DNA of 64,000 nt from DASVRZ01 sp038228695 (GTDB taxonomy: Bacteria; Verrucomicrobiota; Verrucomicrobiia; Chthoniobacterales; DASVRZ01). The notes below the pieces were generated by a model. It was given only the letters and a program-made list of their open reading frames with translations, was not told where the DNA came from and searched no databases. Location: contig JBBRPA010000008.1 in the NCBI GenBank assembly GCA_038228695.1, forward strand, positions 11,173 through 75,172. Reading direction: 5' to 3'. Numbering within the stretch: the first letter of the stretch is position 1; every line of letters starts with the position of its first letter. This document shows positions 59,601 through 64,000 of the stretch, piece after piece. A program made the translations under genes and the position numbers.

Positions 59601-60239
59601 ATTTGAAATTACTTGGTCCAGGGAACCTTTTATGTGGCTTGTGGCAAAAGACTGACACTCCCGATACAGCCTTTCTAACTCTTGGTGTAACGATAATTGT
59701 GCCTTTAGTCCTAACTGCGTTGCTTGATCATACTCTGTACGAAATTCAAAAATTCTTTTGAGCGCATTCTGCAAATTTCGACTCCTTTGCTTTTGTTCTG
59801 GCCAGACTAATTTCCAGTAGTGGCAGGTTTTGCAAGTTTCCGCACATTTGGTAGAGTCGTGTGAAAGAAATGATTCCCAGCCACTGTCTGCGAGCTTGAG
59901 TTGGTGTAATTGGTCGTCCCTTCGTTTTTCATTGTTACATTTTTTGCAAGAAACGATCACGTTTCCTTGAATATGCAGGCCCGCACGGAATCGATTCATT
60001 CCATCAAGATGTTCTACCGCAGCACGATCAGCTTCTAGTTCTTTGCCGCAGTAGCAACAGTTTGTGCCAAATTTAGCAACGACGGCATTTGCATAACGGG
60101 GATCAGCAACATTCATGTCCAGAGATGCCGATATTTTGCGGCTTACCTCATGTAGAAACATGCTTACCAGTTTGTTTGCGACGTCTGATTTTGCACGCGC
60201 CGTTGCCTTGCGAAGATAAGCTGCGGTTTCAAAACTCAT
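59583..60239 (-). CDS. HNH endonuclease (probable restriction nuclease)
   Basis: A 218-residue protein. A central HNH module at about 58-110: GTNCCYCGKELEADRAAVEHLDGMNR gives a CxxC and the first His/Asn; GNVIVSCKKCNNEKRRDDQ gives the second CxxC and Asn/Lys. The C-terminal region has another Cys pair (ETCKTCHYWKL) and helices. It overlaps an XRE regulator (TGATG), so it looks like the R gene of a C-R unit next to the broken methyltransferase. The sequence is AT-richer than its neighbours, suggesting transfer. Active-site residues are intact, so a silent or controlled nuclease is likely. Confidence 0.8.
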   Translation of the reverse strand: MSFETAAYLRKATARAKSDVANKLVSMFLHEVSRKISASLDMNVADPRYANAVVAKFGTNCCYCGKELEADRAAVEHLDGMNRFRAGLHIQGNVIVSCKKCNNEKRRDDQLHQLKLADSGWESFLSHDSTKCAETCKTCHYWKLVWPEQKQRSRNLQNALKRIFEFRTEYDQATQLGLKAQLSLHQELERLYRECQSFATSHIKGSLDQVISNLSIQS

Positions 60240-60511
60240 CAGCTCGATTTGGTTGTCCGATTTGTAATTCCCAGCAACCAGTTGGCGTCAACTTTCAAAA
60301 CGGTAGACAAAGCCCTTACCTCAAAATCAAAAGCGCTCCGTCGGCCTCCCTCAATTTTTGCCAAAGTTACGCGGTCCAGTTGTATCCCCTCTTTGGCTAA
60401 TCTTCCAGAGAGCTGATCCTGGGTTAATGGTGGACTAAATCCTTGGCGCGCCTCTTTTACTCGCACGCCGATGATATTTCGGGATTCAGGCTTATGAGTG
60501 GTATCCGCCAT
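60239..60511 (-). CDS. XRE-family HTH regulator (possible restriction controller)
   Basis: A 90-residue helix-turn-helix protein: LTQDQLSGRLAKEGIQLDRVTLAKIEGGRRS and ALSTVLKVDANWLLGI, the five-helix Cro/CI pattern. Its stop and the HNH start overlap (TGATG), as in controller-restriction pairs where C delays R expression after entry. It is divergent from the small zinc protein at 60599; the 87 bases between hold no clear C-box by eye. Confidence 0.82.
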   Translation of the reverse strand: MADTTHKPESRNIIGVRVKEARQGFSPPLTQDQLSGRLAKEGIQLDRVTLAKIEGGRRSAFDFEVRALSTVLKVDANWLLGITNRTTKSS

Positions 60512-60598
60512 TTATCATTCTGTAACAGAGAGCGGTCACCGGAGTGTTCCTTAAAAGAACATCTTGAAGTCACTCTGCCGATATGAATAAGCTCAAGT

Positions 60599-60883
60599 AT
60601 GGAATTGCCCTTTTGCCGTATGTGCGGAGCCGCAGACAATGAACGATGGGAGACAAATAAAAGCAGGCGCGTCATTCTTTCCTGCACTTTGCGCTTTGGT
60701 GATCCTGCTACTACTTGGACCATTTGCAGTGAGTGCAACGAAGGCCTCCAAAACACGGCACTTCCGAAACCCGACCGCGTGCATCTGCTGGCACAGGTGC
60801 GCCGGGCAACCATCGACGATCAAGAAGCTCTGCTCAAATGGCTGCTGGGTAAGTTTGGGTTGGTTTCGAGCAAGAAACCCTAG
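60599..60883 (+). CDS. Small CxxC-rich zinc-binding protein
   Basis: A 94-residue soluble protein with two Cys pairs, PFCRMCGAADNERWETNKSR and TICSECNEGLQNTALPKPDR, enough for one zinc site, and a helical end (IDDQEALLKWLLGKFGL). The spacing is of an HNH/zinc-ribbon type but no His-Asn-His is present, so it is not called a nuclease. It is divergent from the XRE gene and may belong to the same island. The function is unknown. Confidence 0.6.
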   Translation: MELPFCRMCGAADNERWETNKSRRVILSCTLRFGDPATTWTICSECNEGLQNTALPKPDRVHLLAQVRRATIDDQEALLKWLLGKFGLVSSKKP

Positions 60884-61360
60884 CCAATTCCCCTCACCCA
60901 ACCCGGCCTCACGCTTCCCGAGACCGAGCGTGCCGCATTCATCACCACCAACTGCATCACCGTCGCTTAGGCATAACCTGATGGATGAGTCATCATATCC
61001 AATCCGTTTGGAGCCACACGAAACCGAGTCATGGATCATACAGTCTGGCCGATGGGTTGTCTGGTTCCATTCCGATTGCGATGGAAAATAATTGACCTGT
61101 CCCTTAGCGCCCCTCTGTCCCTTAGCGCCCTCCTGACCCCGGGGGGCGATGCTGGCGAGGTGGAGATGGAGCGCCGGTGCGGGTTCAGTGACCGAGAGGC
61201 CTGCTGAGGGCAGGATGCAGGAATTTGCCCGCGGCCTCGCAGCTTGTTTTTTTGTGGTATCCATAAAAACTTGGTTGCCTTTGTTTTCATCTTTTAAAAA
61301 GACAAAAAGTCGTGGCTTTGTGCGAGTCGCTGTAACCCAACCTTAAAATAGCTCAACCTT
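60884..61360. other. Gene-less stretch of 477 bases
   Basis: Short open frames here on both strands look random (proline/serine-rich, no motif). A 19-20-base unit, ctgtcccttagcgccc, occurs twice in tandem at about 61100-61133, followed by a run of G. The promoter and leader of the sulfatase gene must be near the right end. It may be an eroded end of the restriction island. Confidence 0.5.
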
Positions 61361-62956
61361 ATGAAAATAAACAAATTCCTGACCCTCGCCGGCCTTGCGC
61401 TGGCTGTGGTCCTACAACTCACGCCGACGGCCCACGCCGCCGACGCCAAAAAACCCAACATCCTGGTCATCTGGGGTGACGACATCGGCCGCGACAACAT
61501 CAGCGCCTACAGCCGCGGAATTATGGGCTATCAAACCCCTAACATCGACCGCATTGCAAAAGAGGGCGCAATCTTCACCGATTCCTACGCCCAGCAAAGC
61601 TGCACGGCCGGCCGCGCCTCGTTCATCATGGGCCAGCATCCGTTCCGCACAGGCTTGCTCACCATTGGTATGCCCGGCTCCACCCAGGGAATTCCAGACT
61701 GGGCACCAACGATCGCGGATCTGCTCAAGGACAAAGGCTACGCGACTGGCCAGTTCGGAAAGAACCACCTCGGAGATCAGGACAAGCACTTGCCGACCAT
61801 GCATGGCTTCGATGAATTTTATGGAAATCTCTATCACCTCAACGCGGAGGAAGAACCGGAAACCTATTACTATCCGAAAGACCCGGAGTTCAAAAAGAAA
61901 TACGGCCCCCGTGGCGTCTTGCATTGCTGGGCTGACGGCAAGGGCGGGCAGAAGATCGAAGATACCGGCCCATTGACCAAAAAGCGCATGGAAACCGTGG
62001 ATGAGGAGATCATGGAAGCTCACACCAAGTTCGTGGATAAGTCGGTAAAGGACGGCAAACCGTTCTTTGTCTGGCTCAATGCCACCCGCATGCACGTCTG
62101 GACTCACCTCAAAAAGGAATCCGAAGGCGTAACCGGCATCGGCCTCTACCCAGATGGCATGGTCGAGCACGATAAGATGGTCGGCATAGCGCTCAAACAG
62201 CTCGACGACCTCGGCATCGCAGATAACACCATCGTCATTTACGGCACCGATAACGGAGCGGAAACAGGCACCTGGCCCGATGGCGGCACCACTCCTTTCC
62301 ACGGCGAAAAAGGCACCACCTGGGAGGGTGGCTTCCGCGTTCCGATGATTGTGCGCTGGCCCGGGATGATCAAGCCCGGCACTGCCGAAAATGCCATTTT
62401 CTCCCAAGAAGACTGGATGCCGACGCTGCTTGCTGCCGCTGGTGAGCCTGACATCGTCGCGAAACTCGCCAAGGGATACGAGGCGAACAAGAAGACCTAC
62501 AAAGTCCACGCCGACGGCTACAACTTTATGCCTTACTTTAAGGGCGAAGTCGCCAAAGGCCCACGCGAGCAGATTTTCTTCTTCAGCCAGGGTGGTGATT
62601 TAAATGCCGTCCGTTGGAATGATTGGAAGGTTCATTTCGCCATCAGTTCCGAGGGCAATATCGCCACCTCCACTCGTGAAGTGACCGGCTGGCCGCTCAT
62701 CGTTAACCTCCGCGCTGACCCCTATGAGAAGGCACCGCACGAGTCCGCCATGTATATCCGCTGGTATGCCGATAACATCTGGTTGTTTGTTCCGGTGCAG
62801 AACGAAATCAAAAAATTCCTCTCCACCATCCCTAGCTTTCCCTTCCAGGAGGGCGGCAGCCTCAGTGCTGATGGGATCAACTACAAGTCGCTCAAAGCGG
62901 CTGGCGCGATGGAGCGTCTGAAGCAACTAGAAAGCCTCTCACCTCCGGGTAACTGA
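61361..62956 (+). CDS. Secreted sulfatase (formylglycine-dependent)
   Basis: A 531-residue exported arylsulfatase-type enzyme. Signal peptide MKINKFLTLAGLALAVVLQL..AHA. Metal site in PNILVIWGDDIGRDNIS, modified-Cys motif QQSCTAGRASFIMGQHP (C-T-A-G-R, the CxAGR variant of the formylglycine site), GQFGKNHLGD with Lys/His, YGTDNGAETGTWPD (Asp-Asn metal ligands) and TPFHGEKGTTWEGGFRVP. It removes sulfate esters from an unknown substrate, perhaps a polysaccharide. No maturase (FGE or anSME) is encoded in the window. A DUF1254 gene follows. Confidence 0.92.
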   Translation: MKINKFLTLAGLALAVVLQLTPTAHAADAKKPNILVIWGDDIGRDNISAYSRGIMGYQTPNIDRIAKEGAIFTDSYAQQSCTAGRASFIMGQHPFRTGLLTIGMPGSTQGIPDWAPTIADLLKDKGYATGQFGKNHLGDQDKHLPTMHGFDEFYGNLYHLNAEEEPETYYYPKDPEFKKKYGPRGVLHCWADGKGGQKIEDTGPLTKKRMETVDEEIMEAHTKFVDKSVKDGKPFFVWLNATRMHVWTHLKKESEGVTGIGLYPDGMVEHDKMVGIALKQLDDLGIADNTIVIYGTDNGAETGTWPDGGTTPFHGEKGTTWEGGFRVPMIVRWPGMIKPGTAENAIFSQEDWMPTLLAAAGEPDIVAKLAKGYEANKKTYKVHADGYNFMPYFKGEVAKGPREQIFFFSQGGDLNAVRWNDWKVHFAISSEGNIATSTREVTGWPLIVNLRADPYEKAPHESAMYIRWYADNIWLFVPVQNEIKKFLSTIPSFPFQEGGSLSADGINYKSLKAAGAMERLKQLESLSPPGN

Positions 62957-63040
62957 TTCAGTTTTTTCGGCTTTGAACCACGCGGGCCGTCCTCTAACGG
63001 GGCGACCCGCGAATTCAGATTCGAATCCAAACGCGCATTC

Positions 63041-64000
63041 ATGAAAAACCATCTCTGCTCAAAACTCACGCTGCTCGCACTGAGCGCCCTATCTCTCGCC
63101 GCTTCGGCTGCCGACGCGCTCACCCCAACCGAGATCCGCGCCATTGCAAAGGAGGCCTACATCTACGGCTTCCCGATCGTGGACAATCTTCGCGTGCAGT
63201 ATGCCTATTTCGCCGATCAGACGAGTCCAGAATACAAGGCTCCCTACAATACGATGGTCAACGTGCCCCGCGTCTTCACGCCGGATGACAAGACTGTCCA
63301 GACCCCCAACTCGGACACTCCCTACTCGTGGGTAGGCCTCGATTTGCGCACGGAACCTATCGTTGTCACCGTGCCGATGATCGAGAAAAGCCGATACTGG
63401 AGCCTGCAACTCATTGACCTCTATACTCACAATTTCAACTATCTCGGCACCCGAACCACGGGTAATGACGGCGGAAGTTTTCTCCTCGCGGGTCCAAGCT
63501 GGCAGGGTGAAACGCCCAAGGGCATCATCACCGTCATCCGCTGCGAAACCGACCTCGCCCTAGGCCTGTTCAGGACGCAACTCTTCAACCCCGACGATCT
63601 CGCCAACGTCAAAAAAATCCAGGAGCAGTACAGCGTGAAGCCGCTCTCCGTCTTCCTCGGACAAGCAGCCCCTGCTGCTGCGCCGGTGATTGCTTTCCCG
63701 AAACCGCTTACGCCCAGCACGCAGAAGACCTCCATCGAGTTCTTCAATCTCCTGAATTTTGGCCTCCAGTTCTGCCCCGCCCATGCCTCCGAAAAAGAGC
63801 TCATGGAGCGATTTGCCAAGATCGGCGTCGGCGCGGGAAAAGCCTTTGACGCAACTACCCTTTCGCCCGAAATGAAGAAATCCTTTGAAGACGGCATGGC
63901 CGACGCATGGACCGACTTCGCCGGTGCTATGAAGAAAGTCAGCGCCGGGGAATTGACCAGCGGCGATGTTTTGGGCACGCGCGAGTCACTGAAAAACAAC
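63041..64000 (+). CDS. DUF1254 family secreted protein (3' end beyond the window)
   Basis: 320 residues are visible with no stop. Signal peptide NHLCSKLTLLALSALSLAASAA, then the DUF1254 start IRAIAKEAYIYGFPIVDNLRVQYAY, PYNTMVNVPRVFTPDDKTVQTPNSDTPYSWVGLDL and YWSLQLIDLYTHNFNYLGTRTTG. The usual DUF1214 domain would follow outside the window. The family is often periplasmic; its activity is unknown. It is 84 bases after the sulfatase on the same strand, and the two may be co-expressed. Confidence 0.87.
   Translation, partial: MKNHLCSKLTLLALSALSLAASAADALTPTEIRAIAKEAYIYGFPIVDNLRVQYAYFADQTSPEYKAPYNTMVNVPRVFTPDDKTVQTPNSDTPYSWVGLDLRTEPIVVTVPMIEKSRYWSLQLIDLYTHNFNYLGTRTTGNDGGSFLLAGPSWQGETPKGIITVIRCETDLALGLFRTQLFNPDDLANVKKIQEQYSVKPLSVFLGQAAPAAAPVIAFPKPLTPSTQKTSIEFFNLLNFGLQFCPAHASEKELMERFAKIGVGAGKAFDATTLSPEMKKSFEDGMADAWTDFAGAMKKVSAGELTSGDVLGTRESLKNN

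Noticed and set aside
60639..61091. 150-residue frame overlapping the small CxxC protein
   Set aside because: Low-complexity Pro/Ser tail and overlap with a frame that has a clear Cys pattern; no support.

Overview
The window looks like a stretch of chromosome from a member of the Verrucomicrobiota (spartobacterial/Chthoniobacter-like by feel). The GC content is moderate to high. The reasons are the gene mix and the repeats: a lone nuoHIJK block, a UGP2-type UDP-glucose pyrophosphorylase, a GxxExxY cassette bounded by 'gcagatt-acgcagatt' inverted arrays, REP-associated tyrosine transposase (RAYT) repeats of the 'cgcgtctcgcgtg' kind, a CTAGR-type sulfatase and large collagen-like surface proteins. 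The placement is an inference; there is no rRNA in the window.

Layout. 0-1.3 kb: two permease genes of a zinc/manganese ABC transporter, the first cut by the window edge. 1.5-11.1 kb: an M29-type aminopeptidase, the helicase HrpB, a three-gene minus-strand unit (PHP phosphoesterase, MFS transporter, GH114-like secreted protein), a DUF1802 protein and a CHASE2 adenylate cyclase. 11.2-15.3 kb: the SAM cycle, with an ArsR-methyltransferase fusion regulator divergent from metK and ahcY. A 28-bp near-palindrome lies in the divergent promoter, and a GxxExxY cassette is wedged between metK and ahcY. 15.4-21.7 kb: a small lipoprotein, then purine catabolism (ureidoglycine aminohydrolase, a HpcH/HpaI-like aldolase, single-chain xanthine dehydrogenase). 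21.8-27 kb, minus strand: glmM, a tiny CdaR-like anchor peptide, cdaA, folP, a small HD alarmone-hydrolase-like gene and a UDP-glucose pyrophosphorylase. 27-31.4 kb: recJ and recG; recG carries a complete RAYT transposase domain in frame between its helicase motifs.

31.4-45.1 kb is an envelope region: HtrA protease, outer-membrane barrel, giant FecR-domain protein, regulator plus second HtrA on the other strand, lysine 2,3-aminomutase, and two paralogous collagen-like secreted proteins. 45.1-48.4 kb holds fumC-trpA-DAHP synthase as a minus-strand unit. 48.5-53.6 kb holds a CE7 esterase, an ArsR regulator, nuoHIJK and two Hsp20 genes. 53.9-59.1 kb holds a zinc-ribbon/coiled-coil protein, tRNA-Ser(GGA), a DUF3302-HlyD pair and a run of lipoproteins (unknown, EF-hand, glycine zipper, alpha/beta hydrolase). 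59.2-60.9 kb is an AT-richer island with a broken cytosine-5 methyltransferase, an HNH nuclease and an XRE controller. The window ends with a sulfatase and a DUF1254 protein cut by the edge.

Most notable: (1) recG with an internal RAYT that has no start codon of its own, plus a solo REP element that supplies the stop codon of xdh; (2) the GxxExxY cassette and a gene-less copy of its ends 2.7 kb away; (3) a 46-residue CdaR reduced to a membrane anchor in the cdaA-glmM operon; (4) the probable operator of a SahR-like regulator; (5) two collagen-like paralogues sharing unusual N- and C-terminal domains and a 54-residue expansion unit.
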